30,820 nt of DNA from assembly GCA_027068235.1 (NCBI GenBank), contig JAMOUE010000310.1:1-30820 (forward strand), in the 5' to 3' direction. The notes beneath the pieces are model-generated. The model did no database searches and had not been told where the DNA came from. It was given only the letters and a program-made list of their open reading frames with translations. The translations under genes and the position numbers were made by a program. The number at the start of each line of letters is the position of its first letter. Position 1 is the stretch's first letter. This document shows positions 15,003 through 22,551 of this stretch, piece after piece. The stretch is from Deltaproteobacteria bacterium (GTDB taxonomy: Bacteria > Desulfobacterota > Dissulfuribacteria > Dissulfuribacterales > QOAL01).

Positions 15003-16619
15003 TTGAACAGAAGCATCAAAACATGTGTAAGATATGATGGTAGCTTTATCTTTGGCATTCACAAGCCTAACTACAAGGTAATCAACAGGAGATTAAACAA
15101 GACAATAACGGAGTTGGGACGAACTGAGCATGGAGAAATCATACAAAATCATGTCAACTTTCCAGATGGCGACCTTGAAATAACAGCTGCTCAGCCTATA
15201 TACGAAATCCCAAACGCCTTTCCATTTTGGGGTACAACGTACATACTTGGAGATGTCGCTTCAAAAGTTGTCAATGAACCGTTTCCTGTTTCCTTTGCTC
15301 CCAAAGGCAAAACAGACTTTGAAATATGGGATGACTTTAAAAAGGTCTCCTTGAAAGACGTGCCCCGCCCTATTGTACTTGCCATGGCCCAAACCTGTAC
15401 AAATCCCAATATACTTGTAAGCCTTTTGCCTCTTGCCGCTCAATTTGTTGAAGACAAAGATGGCACAGTAGTTGGGCTTCGTTATGATAAAATGAAAGAT
15501 GGGTCTGTAAGACCACGCATTTTTGATCATGACCTCTATGAAACCCTGGGTAACAACCCTTGTCTGCCAGATCAAATAAAGCAGGTTATGCTTTTAAAGC
15601 CTGGTGTCCAAGGCACAAGTCCTATTGTTGGAGAATATTTGGACAAGGCCAAGTGTCATATCTGGGAATATCTGAGGGCCAACAGCTATATTCCCTGGGG
15701 ACACTTTGCAGCCAACATGGCTGAAGACTCTATAAGATATTCTGTGAAAAACCTGGACATGGATGACATTACTGGCCTTAGGCATCTTTATTATCAAAGG
15801 ATTTATATAACCCTTGCAAGCGAACTTGGAATTCCAATAAAAAAACAAGGGCTTTTATCAAGGCATGAATTAGAAGAGATACGATGTGAAATACAAAGTG
15901 CATTGGACAAGAGAGGATATGAAGACTTACGATTCAGTTCTACTTTGTGGGGTTGGAATTATGGTTATGATTTCAGCCCTTCTGGTTTCAGGCTTCATGC
16001 CTCTCACCAGCAGATACACCAGCAATTTGCACTGATTCCAGATGTTGTGGAAGCTCAGGATGGTGGGATACATAATCGCATTCCAACTTATGCAATTGGA
16101 GATATGGTCGCATCTTTTATTGAGCAGTTTAAACAACAATACAAAACCAATTTCTTCGATGCATACATAAAAGCCATATTGACGAATAATCGTACCGATG
16201 GCCTAGATGAACCTGAACAAGGGCTTTCTATTTTTAGAGATGAAAATGTGATGCTCTTTGTTCCTAAGGCCCAAAGATTTCATGGAGAGCTACACATATT
16301 GTGTCTTGAAAAGGTTGGCAACATCATCGAGGCCAACAATGCTGTACGGAAAAGTTTAGACAAGGCCATTTACCTGGCAGTAAACATACTAGATAGGTTA
16401 GGCGCTAGAATGATAACATCTTTTGAATTATCAAAGCGATTCGGAGTGAATATTGATCAGCGCCTAATGTACTGTTTGATTCCAAAGCATCCACAGTCTC
16501 CAGGTGCATTCAGTGAACAACAGGCCAGATGGATTACTGGCCACTTTCCTGAAGACTTTGCAAGAAGCTGTAGGCAGATTGTTAGAGAATTACCAGAAAT
16601 ACCAAGACTTGATGATTAA
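15003..16619 (+). CDS. Protein of unknown function with a His-rich HIT/GalT-like motif
   Basis: The start is TTG with GGAGG seven bases upstream, and no better start exists nearby. The 538-residue cytoplasmic-looking protein has no signal peptide or membrane segment. I do not recognise a named family. The most distinctive part is WNYGYDFSPSGFRLHASHQQ followed by IHQQFALIP (about 318-346), where His332, His335 and His339 form an HxxHxxxHQQ cluster that recalls the HIT-superfamily nucleotide-transfer motif of GalT-type enzymes. A second segment, LFVPKAQRFHGELHILCLE then GNIIEANNAVRKSLDKA (about 420-460), has the strand-then-helix look of another HIT half. Nucleotidyl transfer or hydrolysis is therefore a low-confidence guess. 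Position after two secreted GWW proteins does not clarify the role. Confidence 0.8.
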   Translation: MNRSIKTCVRYDGSFIFGIHKPNYKVINRRLNKTITELGRTEHGEIIQNHVNFPDGDLEITAAQPIYEIPNAFPFWGTTYILGDVASKVVNEPFPVSFAPKGKTDFEIWDDFKKVSLKDVPRPIVLAMAQTCTNPNILVSLLPLAAQFVEDKDGTVVGLRYDKMKDGSVRPRIFDHDLYETLGNNPCLPDQIKQVMLLKPGVQGTSPIVGEYLDKAKCHIWEYLRANSYIPWGHFAANMAEDSIRYSVKNLDMDDITGLRHLYYQRIYITLASELGIPIKKQGLLSRHELEEIRCEIQSALDKRGYEDLRFSSTLWGWNYGYDFSPSGFRLHASHQQIHQQFALIPDVVEAQDGGIHNRIPTYAIGDMVASFIEQFKQQYKTNFFDAYIKAILTNNRTDGLDEPEQGLSIFRDENVMLFVPKAQRFHGELHILCLEKVGNIIEANNAVRKSLDKAIYLAVNILDRLGARMITSFELSKRFGVNIDQRLMYCLIPKHPQSPGAFSEQQARWITGHFPEDFARSCRQIVRELPEIPRLDD

Positions 16620-16637
16620 GAAACAGAGTGCCTTTTG

Positions 16638-16670
16638 TGAACTCACCTGTTCAAGAACTTTTTATTTTTT
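16638..16670 (+). terminator. Possible intrinsic terminator of the HIT-like gene
   Basis: TGAAC (16638-16642) and GTTCA (16649-16653) form a small hairpin, extendable with one bulge, followed by a T-rich tail CTTTTTATTTTTT (16658-16670). The stem is short, so strength is uncertain, but its position 19 bases after the stop at 16619 fits. Confidence 0.4.
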
Positions 16671-16815
16671 CGATTGGCCCCCAATCGAACAACTTGGACC
16701 GTCTCACGTTGGCACAGGCCGCTTTGGCTTTTTGTTAGAGGTCTTTTTCTGATGCCGACCGGCATCAACGGGGGCACCTCAAGATGGCAATCCCAACTTG
16801 GGCAAGAGCCACCTA
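16669..16815. ncRNA. G+C-richer, foldable intergenic stretch; candidate structured RNA
   Basis: This part of the 327-base gap between the HIT-like gene and the cytochrome terminator is clearly richer in G and C than its surroundings. It contains a perfect palindrome TTCGATTGG-CCC-CCAATCGAA (16669-16689), a hairpin TGATGCC-GACC-GGCATCA (16750-16767), and arms GAGGT / ACCTC that enclose it. CAACTTGG occurs twice (about 16690 and 16794), and ATGGCAATCC twice (about 16784 and 16819). No open frame with a ribosome site is seen. It matches no RNA family I know, and the strand is uncertain. Confidence 0.3.
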
Positions 16816-16884
16816 TTAATGGCAATCCATATCACTAAAACCAATAGAAGAGAAAGAAGATTGTCCATGAAATTCATTACCTCG

Positions 16885-16914
16885 CAAAAAAGGCAGAAGA
16901 AAATCTTCTGCCTT
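16885..16914 (-). terminator. Intrinsic terminator of the ferredoxin-cytochrome operon
   Basis: Read on the minus strand, the perfect 10-base stem AAGGCAGAAG / CTTCTGCCTT has a 5-base loop and runs directly into TTTTTT. It lies 33 bases after the cytochrome stop codon. Confidence 0.9.
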
Positions 16915-16946
16915 AAAGATTATCTTCCTATTGTAAGAAATTCTCC

Positions 16947-17348
16947 TTATTCGTGACCATGACCCTTTGGCTTTACACCAGTCATTCTATTATACCCTTT
17001 TACTCCAATATGGCAAAGGGTGCACCTGGTGTTGGATGCAAAAGCGCTGTCGCCGTCATGACATTGACCACAGTACTTTCCTTCGTATAGGGCCTTCATA
17101 TTGAAATCTTTATTTTCTTCAGCAGTACCTGCAGCCATCTCAAATGGATCGTCATGGCAGGAATCACAATCTAACCCATTTTCTTCGACATGGAGCTTAT
17201 GATCAAAAACCACTGCCTTTACAGGTTTGGTGAAGATAATTGGCTCCTGAGGATAATCCTCGTCATCCTCTCCAGAGGCCGCACCTACAGCCAAAACACA
17301 ACAAAGAAACATTACACAAAGAAATATTTTAAGACCTTTTTCAATCAT
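16947..17348 (-). CDS. Periplasmic triheme c-type cytochrome (c7/class III-like)
   Basis: The 133-residue product has a signal peptide (1-24, ending VGAASG) and three CxxCH heme sites: CDSCH (61-65), CGQCH (93-97) and CTLCH (109-113). FDHKLHVE (48-55) before the first site offers His residues as distal ligands, as in class III/c7 multiheme cytochromes. The C-terminal KGHGHE adds further His. It should accept or donate electrons in the periplasm. It follows the Tat-ferredoxin gene by 18 bases, has an AGGGGG ribosome site, and ends the operon before a strong terminator. The partner complex is not encoded here. Confidence 0.92.
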   Translation of the reverse strand: MIEKGLKIFLCVMFLCCVLAVGAASGEDDEDYPQEPIIFTKPVKAVVFDHKLHVEENGLDCDSCHDDPFEMAAGTAEENKDFNMKALYEGKYCGQCHDGDSAFASNTRCTLCHIGVKGYNRMTGVKPKGHGHE

Positions 17349-17366
17349 CTTTTTCCCCCTGTATAA

Positions 17367-18110
17367 TTAATCGTTCATGTAAAAGATACATGGTTTAGCA
17401 CCTGTTTCTGGTCTTAAGACCCAGACAGCCTTATCTGGCTGGTGTACCAATTTCCATACTTCACTGTTTTTGTCAGAAAAGTCACCGAATACCCTGACGT
17501 GTGCAGGACAGGCGGCTGAACAAGCTGTAAGCTTCTCACCTTTTGATAGCCTCGTATCCCAACAGAAGTTGCACTTGTCAATGGCCCTTTTCTCCTCATT
17601 AAAGTATCTGGCATTGTAGGGACAGGCTGCCATACAGGTCTTGCAACCTATACACTTATGATAGTGCATAACCACGATACCAGTCTTTGGATCTTTGGTG
17701 GTAGCCTTTGTAGGACATACCCTTACACAGGGAGGATTAAGACAGTGATTACAAAGCACTGGCATAAAAATAGAGAACTTTTTCCCTTCATCATCTTCGG
17801 CCATCTTTTCTAAGATAGTAGTTCTGTAACCATAATCTGGCACATGATTGGTCTTTTTGCATGCTTCCTTGCACTTTTCGCAATCTACACAATGATTCTG
17901 TCTGATGACCATAACGTAATGGGGCTTGTAGGGAGTCTTTTCATAGCCTTCAAGCTCTACCAAGGCATTCGCCTCATCCTCTGGCAGAGGAACAAGGGAG
18001 AGAATTGACCCTCCGGCTAAAACGCCTGTTATTTTGAGGCCCAACTTTAAAAATTCCCTTCTTTCCTCATCTGTTACAAAGTTTGGTTTATCGGACCTAT
18101 TCACCTTCAC
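17367..18110 (-). CDS. Tat-exported ferredoxin subunit with four [4Fe-4S] sites (HybA/NrfC/DsrO-like)
   Basis: The 247-residue protein starts at GTG after AAGGAGGA. A twin-arginine signal is visible: ERREFLK (16-22) followed by the hydrophobic ITGVLAGGSILSLVPL. The Cys motifs are CVDCEKCKEAC (74-84), CNHCLNPPCVRVC (120-132), CIGCKTCMAAC (153-163), and Cys180/183/197/201, enough for four cubane clusters as in the electron-transfer subunits of periplasmic molybdo-enzyme and quinone complexes. It should pass electrons between a partner and the triheme cytochrome encoded next. No NrfD-type membrane subunit or catalytic subunit is adjacent, which is unusual. A HybA/DsrO/NrfC-like name is by resemblance only. 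Confidence 0.9.
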   Translation of the reverse strand: MKVNRSDKPNFVTDEERREFLKLGLKITGVLAGGSILSLVPLPEDEANALVELEGYEKTPYKPHYVMVIRQNHCVDCEKCKEACKKTNHVPDYGYRTTILEKMAEDDEGKKFSIFMPVLCNHCLNPPCVRVCPTKATTKDPKTGIVVMHYHKCIGCKTCMAACPYNARYFNEEKRAIDKCNFCWDTRLSKGEKLTACSAACPAHVRVFGDFSDKNSEVWKLVHQPDKAVWVLRPETGAKPCIFYMND

Positions 18111-18469
18111 TTTTATCGTCCTCCTTAGGGAGTGTATTTTTTAACATGCTCGTGTGATTTTAAACGCAAATTCAAAAAAAACGCAACCCTGTTGTTTGAA
18201 ACCTTTAAAAAAAATCACCCTTTACAGGGCGATTGAAAAATAACTTGGGAATATTAACACAAACTGAATGACTATTCATCAAAAAAATTGGCTTTTATTT
18301 GCAATCAACCCAATCCGTTATATTTTTTCTCACACTAGTTAAAGTCACAACTTTTACATGAAATTCAAAAGAATATATTTGTTTGTTATAAATTTGTGCT
18401 AACTACTTGTTTATTTGCTAAATATCGTATAGCCTTGAAATAATGGTACCTTTGGTAGGGAGGGGACAA
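18111..18469. other. Divergent intergenic region
   Basis: This 359-base AT-rich gap separates the Tat-ferredoxin operon from the first L,D-transpeptidase. It contains two AACGCAA repeats near 18164 and 18179, a leftward terminator-like hairpin (listed separately), and TATAAC on the minus strand at 18322-18317. No protein-coding frame with a ribosome site was found in it. On the plus strand TTTACA (18353-18358) and TATATT (18374-18379) have only a 15-base spacer and are not called. Confidence 0.5.
18207..18233 (-). terminator. Terminator-like hairpin upstream of the ferredoxin-cytochrome operon
   Basis: On the minus strand ATCGCCCT-GTAA-AGGGTGAT (one non-canonical pair, G-T) is followed by TTTTTTTT, a good intrinsic terminator. 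It lies about 97 bases upstream of the ferredoxin GTG, so it is either an attenuator in a long leader or the end of a separate leftward small RNA starting near 18311. Confidence 0.6.
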
Positions 18470-19222
18470 ATGAGACGCTTTGTTAGCAAGGTTGCCTATC
18501 TTTTCATATTTGCGGCCTTGGCTATTACATTACCAGGTTGTGGTGACAAGGAAAGAAAACTTCCTCGTTATTCCTTGAAACCCATCCCTTTATTTGACTT
18601 ATCGCGCTCCTATAGCAATCAAAAGTGGAGAAACAATCTTAAATATCTTTATCAGCCGCTTCCCAAACCACTAAAAGATGCAAAGATAGTGGTTAACAAA
18701 CGGCGTCACACCCTTTACCTATTTTCAGGCAACACTTTGATGCGTATTTACCCTATCAACTTGGGCCCAGATCCACTAAATGATAAAATAAAGGCTGGAG
18801 ACGGCCGAACACCAGAGGGCAAATATTTTATATGCAATAAAAATTCTAAAAGTAAGTATTATAAATCCCTTGGCATCAGTTATCCGTCCAAGGAAGATGC
18901 CCAAAGGGGCTTAAAGATGGGATTTATAACAAAGAAACAATATGATGCCATAGTATATGCAATAGACCATGGCAAAAGGCCTCCGTGGTTTACCAAGCTT
19001 GGTGGAGCAGTATGTATTCATGGAGGTGGGATAGGATGGGACTGGACAAGAGGATGTATAGCTCTTAGAAATCCAGATGTCCAAGAACTCTTTGAGGTCA
19101 CCAAGGTGGGAACGCCTGTAATTATAATAAATGGCTTACCACAAAAAATAAAAAGACAAAAACGTACTACTACACTTATTACTACAGCTAATAGTGAACG
19201 GAAACGTATGTCCCTGGATTAG
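18470..19222 (+). CDS. L,D-transpeptidase (YkuD), putative lipoprotein
   Basis: I start at the ATG at 18470, not the in-frame ATG at 18443, because GGGAGGGG lies four bases before it and nothing precedes the earlier one. The 250-residue product has an N-terminal hydrophobic segment ending ITLPGC, a possible lipobox with Cys24. The YkuD domain has KIVVNKRRHTLYLF near the start and the catalytic motif HGGGIGWDWTRGCIAL with the nucleophile Cys. The family makes 3-3 peptidoglycan cross-links or attaches proteins to peptidoglycan. The C-terminal basic tail (KIKRQKR) follows the domain. Its 3' end overlaps the convergent second L,D-transpeptidase gene by 35 bases. Confidence 0.92.
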   Translation: MRRFVSKVAYLFIFAALAITLPGCGDKERKLPRYSLKPIPLFDLSRSYSNQKWRNNLKYLYQPLPKPLKDAKIVVNKRRHTLYLFSGNTLMRIYPINLGPDPLNDKIKAGDGRTPEGKYFICNKNSKSKYYKSLGISYPSKEDAQRGLKMGFITKKQYDAIVYAIDHGKRPPWFTKLGGAVCIHGGGIGWDWTRGCIALRNPDVQELFEVTKVGTPVIIINGLPQKIKRQKRTTTLITTANSERKRMSLD

Positions 19223-20375
19223 AGCGAGAGGCCTTGGCAAAACGGCCTTTAGGTGCAAAGGGCCTAGTCCAATTAAATAACCAATAGGCATCTCGTGGAG
19301 CAAGATTTACGCAACCATGAGACTGTTTCATTCCGAAATTGTCGTGCCAGTAGGCTCCGTGCATGGCTATCCCAGAAAAGAAATACATATGATAGGGCAC
19401 GTCTTCCAGAAAGTAGTAGTCTATTCCCTTTCTTCCCCCGCTCATCTTGGCCATTTGGACCTTGCCCCAAATCCTGAAAAGCCCTGTAGGGGTCTCAAAC
19501 TCTGGTAGCCCTGAAGAAATCAAGGTAGCGTAAACCATCTTGTCTCCTTCAAAGGCCTCTAGCACTTGTTCATACAAATTGATATCTATCCACTTGACTC
19601 CAGGTGGGACCTTAGAAGGCCTCTGCGGATGGGTGATTAAGGCTACTCTTCGGCCATCCACCCACTTTTGTGATGCAAGCTTCAACCACTTTTGGCCATT
19701 TACCATTTTTATCTTTAAAACCTTGACCAATGTATGTTTTTCTAAAAGCTCACCATCAAGATATTCCTGTTTTCCAGGCGTGGCGGAGGTATAGGTATCC
19801 AGCACCAACCATCCATAAATTCCATTGAGAGGGTGCTGCCTAAGATCAACGCCCTTAAATTTCGACACATCAAAAAAAGAAAGATATTTATCCTGTATAA
19901 ACTCGTTCTTGTTTATGTAGTACCATGTATTATTACCCGATTTGATAGCCAGGGGACTTTCCAGAGAAACCCATATAAAACCACCATCAAGATAGCGAAC
20001 AGGCCTTTTATCTACGAGACTATTCCAAGCCCCTTTATATACAGGAGCTGGCTGTGTAGTCACCTGAGCATAGTTATATGGTAATATTTCCCTATGTTCC
20101 GTCCATTTAAAAGATTTATCGGGCAGTATCTTAACTATCTTATCTGAATTGTTGACTTCAGCCTTATTATTAACAGCAGTAGTAGTTGTTGTTGGTGGTG
20201 GTGGTGTGTTATTGGTGGTAGTTGTGGAATTGTTGACCACATTGGGTAAAGAAGCCACTACGTCCTTTCCTGACGGCTTCGAGGATAAGACCGGCTGACA
20301 GTAGCTAACAGATGGAACAATAATAAAAAGGAATACAATAAAGCAATCTACAACTAGTTGAAACGCAGCTTTCAT
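19188..20375 (-). CDS. L,D-transpeptidase (YkuD) with Thr/Asn/Pro-rich linker
   Basis: The start is the ATG at 20375, 10 bases after the rtcB stop; the earlier TTG at 20405 would lie inside rtcB. The 395-residue product has a signal peptide (about 1-25, ending VSYCQP). A low-complexity linker of Asn, Thr and Pro follows at about 45-75, then two SH3-like stretches around APVYKGAWNSLVDKRPVRYL and about 195-245. The C-terminal YkuD domain has HGAYWHDNFG then MKQSHGCVNLAPRDA with the catalytic Cys. It acts on peptidoglycan in the periplasm. It is only distantly like the neighbouring L,D-transpeptidase, so it is not a recent tandem duplicate. It is co-directional with and close to rtcB, so it may be part of that transcript. 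Confidence 0.92.
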   Translation of the reverse strand: MKAAFQLVVDCFIVFLFIIVPSVSYCQPVLSSKPSGKDVVASLPNVVNNSTTTTNNTPPPPTTTTTAVNNKAEVNNSDKIVKILPDKSFKWTEHREILPYNYAQVTTQPAPVYKGAWNSLVDKRPVRYLDGGFIWVSLESPLAIKSGNNTWYYINKNEFIQDKYLSFFDVSKFKGVDLRQHPLNGIYGWLVLDTYTSATPGKQEYLDGELLEKHTLVKVLKIKMVNGQKWLKLASQKWVDGRRVALITHPQRPSKVPPGVKWIDINLYEQVLEAFEGDKMVYATLISSGLPEFETPTGLFRIWGKVQMAKMSGGRKGIDYYFLEDVPYHMYFFSGIAMHGAYWHDNFGMKQSHGCVNLAPRDAYWLFNWTRPFAPKGRFAKASRSNPGTYVSVHY

Positions 20376-20385
20376 CTTCTGTTCT

Positions 20386-21816
20386 CTACCCCTTAATGAC
20401 AGCAAGTGGTTTTAACCGTGCCACCTTTTTTGCCAATCCAGACTTATGGGTGGCATCTACCACTCTTTCAACATCTTTGTAGGCCTCTGGAGCCTCCTCT
20501 GCAGCACCGCGCAGACTTGCAGCCTTTAGTATGATTCCCTTGGCCCTCAGACCGTTTATAACCCCTTTGCCCTTCCATCTTTTAAGGGCAGCCCTTCTTG
20601 ACATAGACCTTCCAGCACCATGACATGCGCTGCTCCAAGCAAGCTCCTCTCCACTTGTAGTACCTGTAAGGATATAGGAACTAGTCCCCATTGTCCCTCC
20701 AATAAACAAGGGCTGTCCCACATCCTTGTATATCTTTGGTAGATCCTTGTGACCAGGACCAAATGCCCTGGTAGCCCCCTTTCTATGCACAAGGAGTTTG
20801 CGCATTTTATCATTAACCCTATGCTTTTCAACCTTGCACGTATTGTGACTCACATCATAAATAAGCTGGCACGATGCCTCAGGTATAATCCTTTGAACCA
20901 CTTGTCTCGTAAGGTGGCCTAGCACTTGCCTATTGGCTAAAGCACAGTTTATGCCGCATCCAACAGCCTTGAAGTAATCACTTCCCTCCTGGGATTTTAT
21001 AGGAGCGCAAACAAGCTCCCTTTCCCTAATTGGGATATCATACTTTTTGGATGCTGCTCCAAGGATCTGTAGATAGTCAGTGCCTATCTGGTGGCCTAAC
21101 GCCCTTGAACCGCAATGTATGGATATAACTACATCATCCTCTTCAAGTCCGTAGGCGCTAGCAGCATCCTTATCAAAGACTTCCTCTACATATTGAATCT
21201 CAAGATAATGGTTGCCTGAACCAAGAGTGCCTATCTGTCTTTTCTGTCTTTCTTTAGCAGTGGATGACACCTTTGACGGATCGGCATCTCGAACCCTTCC
21301 ACCTTCTTCGATAAACTCTAGCTCCTCCCTGAATCCGTAACCCTTATCAACGGCCCAGTGAGCGCCATGTATTAGTACGTCATCAAGCTTGTTAGCTGTT
21401 AGCTTTATCTTCCCAGTTGAACCAACCCCTGCAGGAATATAACGAAAGAGCTCTTCTATAAGTTCACTAAGTTTTGGTAAAAGCCTCTCTCTTTTTATAT
21501 CAAGCCTATGACATCGCACCCCACATGAGATATCATACCCCACTCCACCTACAGATATGACACCTCCTTGGTCTGGATCAAAGGCAGCAACGCCCCCAAT
21601 GGGGAAACCGTAACCCCAGTGTGCATCAGGCATAGCCATGGCACCTTTAACAATGCCTGGCAAACAAGAGACATTGGTGAGCTGAGTATAAACCTTTTCG
21701 TCCATGTCAGACAAAAGTCTGCTGTCTGCAAAAATAAAGGCGGGCACTCTCATCTGGCCACTTTTGGGAATCTGCCAAATGCAGTCTGATATCTTCTGCA
21801 ATCTGCCTTTGTCCAT
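20386..21816 (-). CDS. rtcB: RNA-splicing ligase RtcB
   Basis: RtcB joins RNA 2',3'-cyclic phosphate or 3'-phosphate ends to 5'-OH ends using GTP and Mn2+, in tRNA repair or splicing. The 476-residue length is normal. Metal and guanylation residues are visible: Asp95 and Cys98 in GVGYDISCGVRC, His203 in GSGNHYLEI, His234 in IHCGSRALGHQ, His324 in DVSHNTCKVE, and the guanylated His399 in CHGAGRSMSR. HRKGATRAFGPG and KAASLRGAAEEAPEAYKD are also diagnostic. The start has AAAGGAGAGCGCCATG. It follows archease (64-base gap), its known activator, which supports an active ligase. Confidence 0.98.
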   Translation of the reverse strand: MDKGRLQKISDCIWQIPKSGQMRVPAFIFADSRLLSDMDEKVYTQLTNVSCLPGIVKGAMAMPDAHWGYGFPIGGVAAFDPDQGGVISVGGVGYDISCGVRCHRLDIKRERLLPKLSELIEELFRYIPAGVGSTGKIKLTANKLDDVLIHGAHWAVDKGYGFREELEFIEEGGRVRDADPSKVSSTAKERQKRQIGTLGSGNHYLEIQYVEEVFDKDAASAYGLEEDDVVISIHCGSRALGHQIGTDYLQILGAASKKYDIPIRERELVCAPIKSQEGSDYFKAVGCGINCALANRQVLGHLTRQVVQRIIPEASCQLIYDVSHNTCKVEKHRVNDKMRKLLVHRKGATRAFGPGHKDLPKIYKDVGQPLFIGGTMGTSSYILTGTTSGEELAWSSACHGAGRSMSRRAALKRWKGKGVINGLRAKGIILKAASLRGAAEEAPEAYKDVERVVDATHKSGLAKKVARLKPLAVIKG

Positions 21817-21880
21817 GGCGCTCTCCTTTTAACCCAAACTATACATTGAAAAAGCTCCTGAGAATCTGAACAAGCCTGGC

Positions 21881-22309
21881 TTACACATCAACCACACACT
21901 GGGCAATCCATAACCCTTCCCTCTTCTCAACCAGGGCCTCGGTAAATGTAGCTCCTTTTACCTCTATGCCTCTACCATGCTTCTCCACAGACCACTTCTC
22001 ACCAATAGCCTTGCCAGAAAGGGAGTTGGCATTAATCACCACACGAAATCGTCCAAAAACCATATGTTTCATATCGGAAATCGAGATGAGCTTGTTTATC
22101 CAGGCCACAAAAAGTGCTGTAAGATCAAAAGATGAGCACTCTATATCTATTTCATTACGGCATTCTATTGATGCTGGATTATCTACGAGCAATGAAAATA
22201 GGGCGTGGGCACCATTTTCAAAGGCCTCTTCTACGGTGTATCCAATACCTCTTATCCCAATATCCGCAACATGATCAAAGGTCTGCCATCCCGGGCTCAA
22301 CTTTTCCAT
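21881..22309 (-). CDS. Archease, RtcB activator
   Basis: The 142-residue product (from the ATG at 22309) is archease, which speeds guanylation and turnover of RtcB and widens its NTP use. Family markers are FDHVADIGIRGIGYTVEEAF and the C-terminal YxxTxTF-like region KGATFTEALVEKREG, plus LTALFVAWINKLI. A GTG five codons upstream is possible, but the ATG has a GGGG site at a better distance. The gene overlaps the last 13 bases of the membrane protein gene upstream and is 64 bases before rtcB, a common archease-rtcB pairing. Confidence 0.93.
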   Translation of the reverse strand: MEKLSPGWQTFDHVADIGIRGIGYTVEEAFENGAHALFSLLVDNPASIECRNEIDIECSSFDLTALFVAWINKLISISDMKHMVFGRFRVVINANSLSGKAIGEKWSVEKHGRGIEVKGATFTEALVEKREGLWIAQCVVDV

Positions 22310-22551
22310 TGTTTTTTGCCCCACTCAATCCAACCCCATGTAGAAAGACCAGTAAAGACGACAAAAAGAGCGGCCTGGGCATAAATCTCATGGTAAATGT
22401 TTACTGCAATCCAGCCTATATTTGCCAGGGTATATATGGCAAAGCTTGCCCTCTTTTTTTTGATATTCAAAACAGCAGCATAGATACTTATAGCAGTAAG
22501 GGTCCATGGCAGATAGGTTGTCATGATATGATGTATGACCTGACCTTTCAC
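22297..22551 (-). CDS. Small three-helix membrane protein, PnuC/SemiSWEET-like
   Basis: The 84-residue product is nearly all membrane: helices at about 10-30, 35-53 and 56-74 with a positively charged KKKR loop after the first. The pattern FAIYTLANIGWIAVNIYHE followed by FTGLSTWGWIEW resembles the conserved half of PnuC nicotinamide-riboside transporters, though PnuC is about three times as long. It could be a half-size, SemiSWEET-like transporter that dimerises; that is inference. The GTG start overlaps the hydrolase stop (GTGA), pointing to translational coupling; no Shine-Dalgarno site is seen, and an ATG nine codons in is an alternative. It overlaps archease by 13 bases at its end. Confidence 0.72.
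   Translation of the reverse strand: MKGQVIHHIMTTYLPWTLTAISIYAAVLNIKKKRASFAIYTLANIGWIAVNIYHEIYAQAALFVVFTGLSTWGWIEWGKKQWKS

Noticed and set aside
16669..16689. Palindrome as an intrinsic terminator
   Set aside because: No T-run follows on either strand; the T-run precedes it on the plus strand.
16750..16770. Hammerhead-like CTGATG string
   Set aside because: The conserved GAAA and remaining core bases are missing.
18443..18469. Earlier ATG for the first L,D-transpeptidase
   Set aside because: It has no ribosome site, while the ATG at 18470 has GGGAGGGG at ideal distance.
20376..20405. Upstream TTG start of the second L,D-transpeptidase
   Set aside because: It lies inside rtcB without a ribosome site; the ATG at 20375 is better placed.
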